Shown here: positions 43,428 through 53,801 of the stretch, in pieces | Numbering within the stretch: position 1 is the first letter of the stretch | Layout of the letters: each line of letters opens with the position of its first letter | Assembly: GCA_016946835.1 (NCBI GenBank) | Contig: JACVTC010000235.1 | Span: 65,001-118,801, forward strand | Source: Neocallimastix lanati (nom. inval.) | Taxonomy: Eukaryota > Neocallimastigomycota > Neocallimastigomycetes > Neocallimastigales > Neocallimastigaceae | Length of the DNA: 53,801 nt | Direction of reading: 5' to 3' | Program-made: the position numbers and the translations under genes | Notes under the pieces: model-generated | What the model saw: the letters and a program-made list of their open reading frames with translations, nothing else | The model's database searches: none | What the model was told of the DNA's origin: nothing

Positions 43428-44085
43428 TTACAAAAAGTAAAATAAAATAAAAAAAGATAAACATGCTTCAGTGGAACTCGCGTAATTTTTTTCACGTTTT
43501 TCGGTTGTATCCATAATTCTACTAAAATAATTAATATTAACATTATTATTGTGTAAATAAATTAATGTTTTATCAATTATTGATTGGATTACGCTTTGAT
43601 ATCTAATGTAATTTAAGTATAGTTGAAAATTAAAGTTGTCTGTATTTGTATCGTCAAATGCTTCAATATTGAGGTTATTAATGATATCATAATAAATATG
43701 AAATATTAAAGTATAGGTATTTTCGTTTTCAAAATTTATTATTATTACATATGGCATCATCTCATTTTTTTCCTGTGAATTAATTAGGCTATCATATTCC
43801 AAAAAAAAAAATCATTTAAATTATTATATTCTATAAGTTTTAAAGAACTGCTTTTGTTAAATTCTAATTCATCTAATAAATCAGTTAAACTATATGCGTT
43901 AAATGGATATTCCATGGAATTCTCTCGTTTATAATATATTTTATATGTTTTTCCATTTTCCGTATATAAATCTTTATATCATTACTAGAATTTGAGAACG
44001 ATTTCGATAGTTGAAAGTGATTAAATTTTATGTTTTCTTTTGTGTCTTTTATACTAGATATTTCGTTTTTTAAATTTCTATTTAC
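43428..44085 (-). other. ABCA N-terminal ectodomain remnants
   Basis: Two frames, 43915-43812 (extending upstream to about 43985) and 43802-43428, meet at an 11-base A run (43801-43811). They encode a soluble, Asn/Tyr-rich segment consistent with the large first loop of ABCA proteins. A GTAAGT donor at about 43433 ends the second. The first membrane helix is not visible and may be lost. Confidence 0.55.
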
Positions 44086-44106
44086 TAATTTACTAATTTA
44101 TTAGAA

Positions 44107-44108
<2 letters not shown>

Positions 44109-44158
<50 letters not shown>
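44109..44158. repeat. 50-base poly-T run
   Basis: It marks the boundary between the ABC transporter locus and the gene-free repeat region that fills the rest of the window. Confidence 0.95.
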
Positions 44159-44160
<2 letters not shown>

Positions 44161-46163
44161 TTATTTATTTTATAAATTTTTTTTATAATTTTCTTTTATA
44201 ATTATTATTTATTTAATTTTTATACTATATTTTCACGATATTTTCCTGCTTGCTTCGCCAAGATTCTCCACCATTTTTGGTTGATACAATTAATTTAAAA
44301 AGTATAATAAAATATGGGAAAAGCAAGAGGGAATTAATCAAGAAATATCGTATTTATGAAATAGTATAATAATTATTATATGTAATTTAATACACTCGAA
44401 TTATTATTTTAGAATATAATATTCATTTTATTATATTTATTTATTAAAATTATTCACTTTATTGTAATTATTTATTAAAATAATTATTCACTATTATTCA
44501 TTCTCAATTAATACATTTGAATAAAAATAAAAACACAACATTTTTTTATAATTAAAACTTCCTAATTAATTTTTATCTTGTTATTCTCTATGTTATTATT
44601 ATTTAAAATTTGTAATTATTATTTAATTAATTATATTATATATATATTTTATAATAAATTTATATTAATAATAAAATAATAAAATAATTTTATAATATTA
44701 TATCTTATTAAATATTAATTTTAACTTATTTAGAAAATATTAATAATAAAATTATTTACAATAATATTTAAAATAATAATTATATCACTTTACATTCTTA
44801 TTAAATATCTCGTATCAAAATGATACGATATTTTATTTATGTATCTAAATTAATATTTATTTATGGGCAATGACAATAAGGAATTATGACAAAATAATAT
44901 ATTCTAATATTAAATAGAAATAACACATACAATAATACAAAATAAAGTAATAAATATATCTTTTTAATATTCTCTTTATTTATTATTAATTATTAATTAT
45001 TACATCAATTATTATTATTACTCATATAAATATTATAATTAATAATCTCAAATATATATATTCATCTAATTTATAAATCAATAAATATAATAAAACATTA
45101 ATATCTCTCTTCAACTATACTAAACTAAAATATAAAAAATAGCTATTTATGTGAATTAATTTATCATAAGTATAAACTTATAAATAAAAGAATTCTCTGT
45201 TTAATAATTATTATTCTAAAATTATGTACTATTATAAAATTATTATTGACCAATAATATTTAAGTATTTCTTTAACCTAAAGAATCTACCTAAATACCAT
45301 TTTTATAGTGGTTACGTATCAAAAATGGTACAGAATTGAAGATTATTTAAAAAAAAAAATAATATATTCTAATAATTAAAATTTAATTTTTCTCCAACAA
45401 AAATAAATATTATTTTAACTATTCTAATATAAATAACTTAAATAAATATTTTAATAAATTTTATCTCTATAATATGACTAATTTACCTAATAAACTAAAT
45501 ATTTAAAACAAACCAAAATTATTTTTATCCTTAATCGTAACAAAAACACAAAAAAAACAAAACTAAACAATTTATTATGAGAATAATTTAATTTTACTTA
45601 CTTATTTATTTAATTATTTAATTATACTAATTAAAAATATTTAATATTTCATTCTCGAAAAATTAAAAGAAAAATATAAAAATAAAGTTGAAAGAAGAGG
45701 AAGAACTAAAGTATTGTTTTACTTAGTTCTTTTTATATCTTTAAAACATTTATTTGATTGGAGTAAAAATAAAAATATAAAATATAATAAAAATATAATA
45801 ACAAAAAATATAATAAAAATATAATAATAAAATATAATAAAATATAATTTTAATATAATATTTAATATAAGATAATAATAAAAATATAATAAAGTATAAT
45901 AAAAATTTTATAATAAGATATAAAATAATAATAAATATAATTTTAATTATTTATAATAAAATATCTAATTGTTTACTATTACAATTTAAATAAATACAAT
46001 TAATACATTATTTTAAATAATTTAGTTATTTATACATTATTTAATTTCATTATTATATATTTTAATACTTTAATATTTATTTCTTATTTATTTATTAATT
46101 AATCTTAATAGTTTATTTAATTTTTTATTTATTTTTTATTTATTATTTGTATCGTAAAAAAAA
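44159..46163. other. Gene-free A/T region with palindromes
   Basis: No coding. An ACGATATTT/AAATATCGT pair at about 44236-44354, a near-palindrome AAATATCTCGTATCA/TGATACGATATTT at 44806-44834, and a TACCATTTTT/AAAAATGGTA hairpin at 45296-45332. The CGTATCAAAA.TG.TAC word recurs at 44812 and 45313 and may mark older copies of the repeat family at 46164. Confidence 0.55.
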
Positions 46164-46688
46164 ATGTTGAGGTTCATATTGTGAAAGGAGTGTGAACATT
46201 AATAAATAGATAAATTAACTAACTAAATTACACTAAAGAAATTATTACTACACATTATAAAATTATTTAAAGAACTATTATTAAAAATATTTATTATTTA
46301 TAAATTATATAACTATTTTATTGTTAAAAATAACTTTATTAATATTAATATTTATTTTTATAACAATATGGGAAACCTTTCTATTTATTATTCCTATTTT
46401 ATTATCAATACTATATCTCCTAATTCTTTCCTCAGAAAGGCCCCCTCATAAAAAATATGGATTATACAAATTTTTATATTATTTAATTACATTATTAAAA
46501 TCCAATCATATAAATTAATTAATTACATAAATTAATATTTAAAAATATAAAATATAATTAATATAAAAATTATTAATATAGAATATAAGAAAATTATTAA
46601 TAGTAAAGAATATAATAATATATTTTTATATAATAAATTATCAAGAATTTAATTAAAAATATCATTATTATTCTATTCTTTATTCGAA
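46164..46688. repeat. About 525-bp AT-rich repeat, copy 1
   Basis: It begins ATGTTGAGGTTCATATTG, then GGAGTGTGAACATTAA, then TAACAATATGGGAAACCTTT and GAAAGGCCCCC, ending in a long AATATAA-rich tail. The next copy follows directly at a 525-bp offset. A 65-codon frame across it (46321-46518) is not conserved in the other copies, so I do not call a gene. Confidence 0.9.
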
Positions 46689-47220
46689 ATGTTGAGGTTC
46701 ATATTGTAAAAGGAGTGTGAACATTAAATAAATAGATATATTAACTAATTACTAAATTACACTAAAAGAAATTAATACTACACATTATAAATTTTATTTA
46801 AAGAACTATTATTAAAAATATTTGTTATTTATAAATTATATAATTATTTTATTGTTAAAAATACTTTATTAATATTAATATTTATTTTTATAACAATATG
46901 GGAAACCTTTCAATTATTACTATTCTTAATTCATTTTTACTACTATTTCTAATTCTTTTCTCATAAAGGTCCCCTTCATAAAAAAATATGGATTATACAT
47001 ATTTTTATATAATTTAATTACATTATTAAATTCCAATCATATGAATTAATTAATTACATAAATTAATATTTAAAAATATAAAATATAATTAATATAAAAA
47101 CTATTAATATAGAATATAAGAAAATTATTAATATTAAAGAATATAATAATATATTTTTATATAATAAATTATTAAGAATTTATATTAAAAATATCATTAT
47201 TATTTCATTCTTTATCAGAA
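46689..47220. repeat. About 525-bp AT-rich repeat, copy 2
   Basis: In tandem with copy 1 and highly similar throughout, with small indels. It keeps the GGGAAACCTTT...AAAGGTCCCC hairpin in a changed but still pairing form. A degenerate restart (ATGGTATGGTTCATATAG) follows at 47221. Confidence 0.9.
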
Positions 47221-48012
47221 ATGGTATGGTTCATATAGTTTTAGGAATATAATAATAATTAACACAAATAATAAAATTACAATAAAAATAATCTTGTTTT
47301 AAAATCAATATTTATTTATTTAAATTTATAAAAGAAAAATAATAATAATGTAATTATTTATTTAATAAAAAGAAAATTATTGATTATATTTTATTTCACT
47401 AAAAATTACATGTGTTTATATTTTTTTATCAAATTAAATTTTGTAAAGCCTAACTATTTCTTAATAAACTAATTACTAATTATTTTATTAAATAAAACAT
47501 TCAAATTGAAATTGAATTATTATTTTAGTTAATAATATTATTGTTATAAATAGTAGTTATATATTATTGAATTACTAATTATTTAATAATAGTTTAATAT
47601 TAATATATATAAAATAAAAATAAAGAGATTATACAGAATATTTTAATTGTGGTTTAGTTAAATTTAGTAATTAAAAATAAATTTAAATTGATAAAGAAAA
47701 TTTTAATAACTATTTAAATAGATTTGATTATTTTCAATATAACATATTACAAAAGAAATATAATATTAATATATTAAGTGGGCAAGGACAATATTCTTAG
47801 CTAAAGATTTTAATACAATATAATGGAATCGGATTGATAATTCAAAAAGGAATTATATGTTTATTGGTGATTTATTAACTTAAGATTTCTATTTAGTAAT
47901 ATTTGAAGAATATTGGAAAGTTCCAATTATATAGAATAGAATAATCTATGAGGTTAGAATAATTTATATTATTCTAGCACAATTAGTATTATTTGTTCAT
48001 TCAGTATTAGAA
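47221..48012. other. Flank of the inverted-repeat element, possible coding relic
   Basis: A/T sequence with a degenerate start of the 525-bp repeat at 47221-47250. 47821-47970 on the plus strand has a broken frame with protein-like composition (WNRIDNSKRNYMFIGDLL, then a stop, then FEEYWKVPII), unrecognised and possibly decayed. Confidence 0.4.
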
Positions 48013-48745
48013 TGTAAGAAATCATAATTATTCAATAATGAATAATTAATATATCTTATAATTAATGAAAAAATCATTAATAATTTATAATTATTTATAA
48101 AATAATAATTATTTTTAAAATAATTATTTATTTAAATAATAATTAATATATTCATTGATTTTAACTTATAAATTTATTTAATAGTTATATTTTCATATAT
48201 TGATCTAAATTTATTTACATATTATAATTTATACATTTATATAAATAATATAAAATTTATTTACTTATTATTATTATTCATTTAAATAGAATTTTTACAA
48301 AAAATTATGTAAATTTGTATTTAATATTTTACCATAAAAATATTAGTTATTCTAATTAAAATGAATTATGTATTTTATAATGTATTATAAACTATAAATG
48401 TATCTAATCTATCATATTATTTAATCTTTATTTTTTAAATGGAAAAAAAAAAAAAAAATTCTTTTTTTTATTAATTCCTATCCTATCAATATTTAATATT
48501 TTAATAATTAATTAGAAAATCGGTAATTAATGTTTTTCCTAACAAATAGGTTTTCTTTAATTATACGATGATCAATATGATTAGAATATTGATCGAAAAA
48601 CTATTTAGGTTTTTCTTCTAATCTTTTCCTAAATAGATTTTTTGTTAAGATTAGAAAACAAATTTATTTAACCGATTAATTTTTTAAAAAAATATAAATA
48701 GGACTCTTGAATTCTCTTTGAGAAATCAATAGTTATTATTTTAAG
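48013..48745 (+). repeat. Left long inverted-repeat arm
   Basis: It contains distinctive blocks such as CCTATCCTATCAATATTTAA, AAAATCGGTAATTAAT, AACAAATAGGTTTTCTTTAA, CGATGATCAATATG and CTCTTTGAGAAATCAA, each found as its reverse complement in the right arm. Confidence 0.9.
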
Positions 48746-49206
48746 AAAATATAATAAATAATAACAAATAAAATAAATTTTTTATTTATATATCAAAAAA
48801 CTATTATTAATAATAAAAGCTTTTTTTTTTTTATTTTAAAAATATTTACAACTACTATTCTACTGTAGCTTGGTTATTGTTTATTATATTTATTTATAAT
48901 AAACTCGGCATAATTTAAGTATAATTTTTATTTTTTAATTTTTATTTTCTCAATTCTAATATTATGTAAAAATAATATTAAAATTGTAGATAATAGTTAT
49001 ATTAATTAATTTTAGTTTTAGTTTAGCTATTACATAGAAATATGGTCCATTACATCGAATTTCTATTTTGTTATTGGTAAATATACTAATATTCCAAATA
49101 ACACTTAACAATTTATTATTATTAAAATACTTAATTTCTGTCTTATTTATTATTTTATTTAATTTACTTTTTATTTATTATAAAATTATAAATCTCAATT
49201 TTTCTT

Positions 49207-49232
49207 GATCTCAATTTCCCTAAATTGAGATC
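49207..49232. repeat. Hairpin with 11-bp perfect arms and CCCT loop
   Basis: GATCTCAATTT and AAATTGAGATC flank a four-base loop, inside the long-inverted-repeat element. Confidence 0.8.
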
Positions 49233-49755
49233 TCATTAAATTTCGAAATTATTTTTATTTTTATTTTAATTATTTAACCACTCTCTTTTAATTAAATTAT
49301 TTCTAATTTCTATATATATTAAAAATTTTATACATTAAAATTTTGTACAACTTTGTACTACATTTATGATTATTAATATTTACTTTTTTGTTAAATTTAA
49401 ATTGAGTGTTTAGGTAAGATTCTTGCTATATCTTTCCTAGTTTTGGGTTAAATTGGTCAGGTCAAGATGTTTTTATTAATTATAACAATTTAATTAAATT
49501 TAAATAATAAATAACACACACAGAGTTTTATAATTAAGATTTCAATATTTAAGATTTATGTTTTATTAGAACTTGATTTAATATATATTTTAATAATAAA
49601 ATTAACTAAGATTAATATAAAGAATTACTTATTGTTATAATTAATTCATTAACTTTTATGTTAATATTTTAGAATTTAATAGTTAGTTAAAGGTTACTAA
49701 GTTAATAATCTTACAAAGAATTCAAAATATGGAATTTCAAATCCTTTTTATACTT

Positions 49756-50310
49756 AAACTAAAATAATAATTAACAATATAAATAATTAATACATTCTAA
49801 TCTTAATATATTCATACATGTATATAAACTATATAAAATATAATAATAAAATAATATTGATAAGAATCTTTTAATACAATAACTATATAACTTATTCATA
49901 AAACAATTTAATAATAAAACTAATTTAATAATAAAATATAAAATAAAATAAAATAAAATATTAAAACTAATTAAAAATTCTCTTTCGGAAATCTTTAGAA
50001 TGATAAAGAATTCCTTAGAATCTTTTAGAAACTAAAATAATAATTAACAATATAAATAATTAATACATTCTAATCTTAATATATTCATACATGTATATAA
50101 ACTATATAAAATATAATAATAAAATAATATTGATAAGAATCTTTTAATACAATAACTATATAACTTATTCATAAAACAATTTAATAATAAAACTAATTTA
50201 ATAATAAAATATAAAATAAAATAAAATAAAATAAAATATTAAAACTAATTAAAAATTCTCTTTCGGAAATCTTTAGAATGATAAAGAATTCCTTAGAATC
50301 TTTTAGAAAA
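49756..50310. repeat. 273-bp tandem duplication
   Basis: Two head-to-tail copies (49756-50028 and 50029-50310) are nearly identical and differ mainly by one extra AAATA unit. Each ends with the less AT-rich block CTCTTTCGGAAATCTTTAGA ... CTTAGAATCTTTTAGAAA. The near identity indicates a recent event. Confidence 0.93.
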
Positions 50311-50520
50311 TAATTGAATAAAAATATATAATAATAAAATATATAAAACTTATAAAACTTATTTAAAATATTATAAAACTATTACTAATAGCTAATTCTG
50401 TATTTTTAATTAATAATAAAAATTAATAATATAATTTCCAAGTTAAGAGATTTATCTAATATAAATTTCTTAATTAATAATTTAGGGTCTTGATTAAATA
50501 ATTAAATTATATTTTTATAT

Positions 50521-50685
50521 TTAAATATCTTTAAAGTCCAATATCTCGTTATCTAGTTGTCCAATAAGGTTGATTTTATCATATGTTGTAGTTCTCGACC
50601 GTAGCTTTCTAATGAATATATTTTTAGCGGGAATGTCAATATAATATTTCCATTATTTGTCGTATTGTCGTTGTTTTTCTTCATG
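50521..50685 (-). pseudogene. Unidentified coding relic inside the inverted-repeat element
   Basis: On the minus strand 55 codons are open except for one TAA (50653-50655). The translation is protein-like (IPAKNIFIRKLRSRTTTYDK, then INLIGQLDNEILDFKDI and a stop), with charged and aromatic residues and GC-containing codons quite unlike the flanks. The natural-looking C-terminal end suggests the tail of a former protein. I do not recognise the family. Confidence 0.35.
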
Positions 50686-51934
50686 CTATTTTTATCAAAT
50701 ACTTAAGGGTTAAATTAAATTAAATTATATTTAATAAATAAGTCCAAACCCTTTGGTTTCTAGTTCTTTAATGTTTCTAATATTTATTTTTATAATTAAA
50801 ATCAAATTAAAATAATTTTTGTCAATAACTAAATTAAATTTCAATTGATCTAATAGTGAATTTTAATTTCAAATCCACTAGTATTCGTGACATTTTTATG
50901 TTAAGATTTTAGTATAATTTATAGTTTAAATTTAAATAAAATAATATGTTATATTAAAAAATATTCACTAAGTCGATATGTCTATATAGTAATATACTAT
51001 ATAGATATATAATAATAATAATAAATATTTAAATGTTTAGTTTAATAAAAATTTATTTATAATAAACTTTGATAATTAGAATTATCAAATTAATTTAATT
51101 TTAAATTTGTTTATTTTATTTAATAATAAAATATCTATAATATATTACTATTAAGGTAATTTTACAATAACCTTACAAAGAACATAAAAGATAGATTTTT
51201 ACATCTTTCTTTTATACTTTGTAAGTTACATAATAATAATATTTAATTATAAGATAGTAATAATATAGTAATATAAATAATAATAAAATATAAGGATAGA
51301 TTTAATTATATAATTAATTTGAATAATTGAATTTAATATAGATATGTTGTAAACATATATAAAAACATAATATAAATAAAATACACGTGACGTCAAATGT
51401 ATCATTGAAATTAATTATTAATATAAACCTTATTTATTAATATTCTCAGGATTATTAGGCCTAAGATAACCCTTTAAATATTAAACAAGAATTTATATTA
51501 ATTATTAATTATTTAAATATATATTATTTATAATTAAATAAATAATATTTTTAATTATTGAAATGTAAATAACTGGAATTGAGATTTCAATTCAGTTATA
51601 ATTTCAACATTTTACCCTAATGCTATGTTAATTTTATAAATTTCAGTTGGTCTTTGTACCAAAATGTAATAATTCTATTAAGAACTAACTCAAAATAGAA
51701 TTATTAATTACAACTTAACGACTAATTCATTAAGTTGAGAAAATAAAATAAAATAAATTTTTTTACCTTTAGAGTAGAGTTTATTATAAAATTAATTATA
51801 ATAATAACCCAAAAAGTAAGAAAAGAATTGTTTGTATAAATTGATTTTAAAAATATGTTTTTGAATAAATATTTTTATTAATTTATTAAAGTTAAAAATA
51901 TAAAATTGTTACTATTATAACTATGTTTTTTATA

Positions 51935-52683
51935 ATAATAACTCTTGATTTCTCAAAGAGAACTCAAGAGCCTTATTTATATTTTTTATGAAAATAAGGT
52001 TAAATAAGAAAGGGTTTTCTAATCTTAACAAATCTCATATCTAGGAAAAAGATTAGATAGAAAAACCTAGATAAGTTTTCGATCGATATTCTATCCATAT
52101 CGATCATCGCATTAATTAAGTAAAACCGATTACTTCTAAAAAGTAATTGAAAAAATCTTAATTAACCGATTTTCCAATCTAATGATCGAAAATAAAAGAA
52201 TAAATAATAAAAGATATTTCGATCATATAATTTATCCTTATATTAAAATATAAAATTAAATAGTTAATAAAATACACAATACATTATAAAATACAGAATA
52301 CATTATAAAATACAGGATAAAATACAATACAAATACATTAGTTACAGTAGAGAATTTAAACATATTGTAAATATATTATTTAAAATTAATTAAATAAATT
52401 TTGTTAAATTAATGAATATTTAAAATTAAATTAAATAATTTGATAAATATTATATGTAATTAAATAAAGTTATAGTTATAATAACTTAACTAAGAAAATA
52501 TAATTATTTGCTAACAAATAATTATAGATTCCTTACACAAAATTGTAATAGCTATACTAAAACTAAAATTGATCATCGTATAATTAAAGAAAACCTATTT
52601 GTTAGGACAAACAATTAATTACCGATTTTCCAATTAATTATAAAATATTAAATATTGATAGGATAGGAATTAATAAAAAAAAT

Positions 52684-52719
<36 letters not shown>

Positions 52720-53149
52720 CATTTAAAAAATAAAGATTAAATAATATGATAGATTAGATACATTTATAGTTTATCAATACATATATAAACTACATATTCA
52801 TTTTAATTAAAATAACTAATATTTTTATGGTAAAATATTAAATACAAATTTACATAATTTTTTGTAAAAATTCTATTTAAATGAATAATAATAATAAGTA
52901 AATAAATTTTATATTATTTATATAAAATGTATAAAATTATAATATATAAATAAATTTAAATCAATATATGAAAATATAACTATTAAATAAATTTATAAGT
53001 TAAAATCAATGAATATATTAATTATTATTTAAATAAATAATTATTTTAAAAATAATTATATTTTATAAATAATTATAAATTATTAATGATTTTTCATTAA
53101 TTATAAGAAATATTAATTATTCATTATTGAATAATTATGATTTCTTACA
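51935..53149 (-). repeat. Right long inverted-repeat arm with internal insertion
   Basis: The reverse complement of the left arm in two blocks (51935-52110 and 52565-53149). The extra 52111-52564 block starts and ends near GATCATCG and repeats the ACCGATTTTCCAAT word, so it may be a local duplication. It also carries, inverted, pieces resembling 48850-48866 and 49005-49035 of the interior. Confidence 0.8.
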
Positions 53150-53639
53150 AAATGTTTGAGATTCATATTAGAAAAGGAGTGTGAACATTAAATAAATAGA
53201 TAAATTAAATAATTACTAAATTACACTAAAAGAATTTATTATTACACATTATAAATTTTATTTAAAGAACTATTATTAAAAATATTTATTATTTATAATT
53301 ATATAATTATTTTATTGTTAAAATAACTTTATTAATATTAATATTTATTTTAATAACAATATGGGAAACCTTTCAATTATTATTCCTATTTCATTATCAC
53401 TACTATTTCTACTATTTCTTTTCTCAGAAAGGCCCCCTTCATAAAATAATATGGATAATACATTTTATATTATTTAATTACATTATTAAAACCAATCATG
53501 AATTAATTAATTACAAAATTTAATATTTAAAATAATAAAATATAATTAATATAAAAAAAATTATTAATATAAAATATAAGAAAATTATTAATAGTAAAGA
53601 ATATAATAATATATTTTTATATAATAAATTTGTTAAGAT
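53150..53639. repeat. About 525-bp AT-rich repeat, copy 3
   Basis: It starts at the right terminus of the inverted-repeat element with ATGTTTGAGATTCATATT, then GGAGTGTGAACATTAAATAA, TAACAATATGGGAAACCTTTC and GAAAGGCCCCC, in the same order and orientation as the copies at 46164 and 46689. Confidence 0.9.
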
Positions 53640-53801
53640 AATAACTGAATTTCAATTCAATTTCAATTTCGATAATTCAGTTATTTGAATTTCAATATTA
53701 ATAAAAAATAATAATATAATAATTAATAATAAAATAATATTATTAAAATATTTAGGAATTAGTCTAGCCACTAATTACTAAATATTATTAACATATTGAA
53801 A
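53640..53801. other. Window end, hairpin and A/T sequence
   Basis: ATAACTGAATT (53640-53650) and its complement AATTCAGTTAT (about 53673-53683) form a hairpin whose loop repeats TTCAATT. A similar AACTG.AATTGA palindrome lies at about 51572-51598. No gene is seen. Confidence 0.6.

Larger units (their letters stand above)
37902..44085 (-). pseudogene. ABCA-type full-length ABC transporter, broken
   Basis: Reading down the minus strand, the parts follow the order of a full ABCA lipid-type exporter: ectodomain (about 44085-43428), membrane domain 1 with QEKETGIRDLYLVSGLKK, nucleotide-binding domain 1, a long Asn/Ser linker, membrane domain 2 with a large loop, and nucleotide-binding domain 2. 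The second domain has intact Walker A, signature, Walker B and H-loop. Damage: nonsense TAG at 41585-41587 (in place of a likely Trp) and TGA at 39994-39996; frame changes at A/T runs 43801-43811, 42086-42095 and 39207-39216, and one in the 40403-40458 overlap; Walker A of domain 1 reads GHNGAEKST. At least one intron is clear (42693-42912). Some slips could be sequencing error, but the two nonsense codons and the Walker A change point to a decaying gene. Confidence 0.85.
48013..53149. mobile_element. 5.1-kb element with about 0.7-kb terminal inverted repeats
   Basis: The outer termini are TGTAAGAAATCATAATTATT (48013) and the matching complement ending at 53149. The left arm runs to about 48745. 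On the right it matches 53149 back to about 52565, and then, after an extra block of about 450 bp (52111-52564), matches 52110 back to about 51935. Similarity by eye is high over the whole arm. The interior (48746-51934) has a 273-bp tandem duplication and one coding relic, but no intact gene. No clear target-site duplication is seen. It could be a large non-autonomous transposon, a foldback element or a decayed Polinton-like or linear-plasmid insertion; the sequence does not decide. Confidence 0.7.

Noticed and set aside
46321-46518. 65-codon hydrophobic small protein (possible leader or toxin-like peptide)
   Set aside because: The other two copies of the repeat have stops and frameshifts in this frame, and it starts with TTG; sequence conservation is better explained by the hairpin.
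44159-53801. Mitochondrial genome fragment (extreme AT, no nuclear genes)
   Set aside because: No rRNA, tRNA or respiratory gene is present, and anaerobic gut fungi have hydrogenosomes without a known genome.

Overview
This 53.8 kb window is extremely AT-rich eukaryotic DNA full of long A/T homopolymers and microsatellites. GT/AG introns, fungal dockerin (CBM10) domains, a CBM18 chitin-binding domain and non-LTR retrotransposons all point to the nuclear genome of an anaerobic gut fungus (Neocallimastigomycota). The genus cannot be told from the sequence. Gene density is low: about six protein loci plus one tRNA gene, separated by kilobases of low-complexity sequence.

Layout. At 1.7-2.3 kb (minus) lies an intact SAM-dependent methyltransferase gene, with a decayed 3' half-copy of it at 4.6-5.1 kb. 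A tRNA-Pro(AGG) gene lies at 7.7 kb, next to a short LTR-like sequence and a repeat cluster (8.0-9.3 kb) carrying GGCGAAATG motifs and two CCCTAA units. From 9.4 to 16.0 kb I see only A/T repeats and palindromes. At 16.0-19.2 kb a two-exon gene encodes a secreted, non-catalytic cellulosome-type protein: signal peptide, two dockerins, four repeated beta-rich modules on Thr linkers, and two CBM1-like Cys-rich domains. At 20.1-24.5 kb lies an intact LINE-type retrotransposon (endonuclease, reverse transcriptase, zinc knuckle, poly-A tail). It is followed by a head-to-tail series of dead LINE fragments, all in the same orientation, to about 29.8 kb, interrupted by a TTTTA array. A 43-bp satellite with a 129-bp higher-order period lies at 31.4-31.9 kb.

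At 32.9-36.0 kb two genes are arranged head to head: a Cys-rich single-pass membrane protein (minus; a one-base slip in its signal peptide) and a three-exon secreted preproprotein (plus) with CBM18 fused to a phospholipase-A2-like domain, interrupted by a premature stop. At 37.9-44.1 kb (minus) lies a full-length ABCA-type transporter, broken by two nonsense codons, several frameshifts (three at A/T runs) and a Walker A substitution.

From 44.2 kb to the end the texture changes: no convincing gene, fewer long homopolymers, a roughly 525-bp repeat in at least three copies, and a 5.1-kb structure bounded by inverted repeats of about 0.7 kb.

The most interesting signals are: a stem-loop shared by three LINE 3' regions with paired compensatory substitutions; the CBM18-PLA2-like protein with an apparent Kex2 site; the dockerin protein with a recent 570-bp internal duplication; the 5.1-kb long-inverted-repeat element containing a coding relic; and the concentration of gene breaks at homopolymer runs, which raises a question about the assembly.
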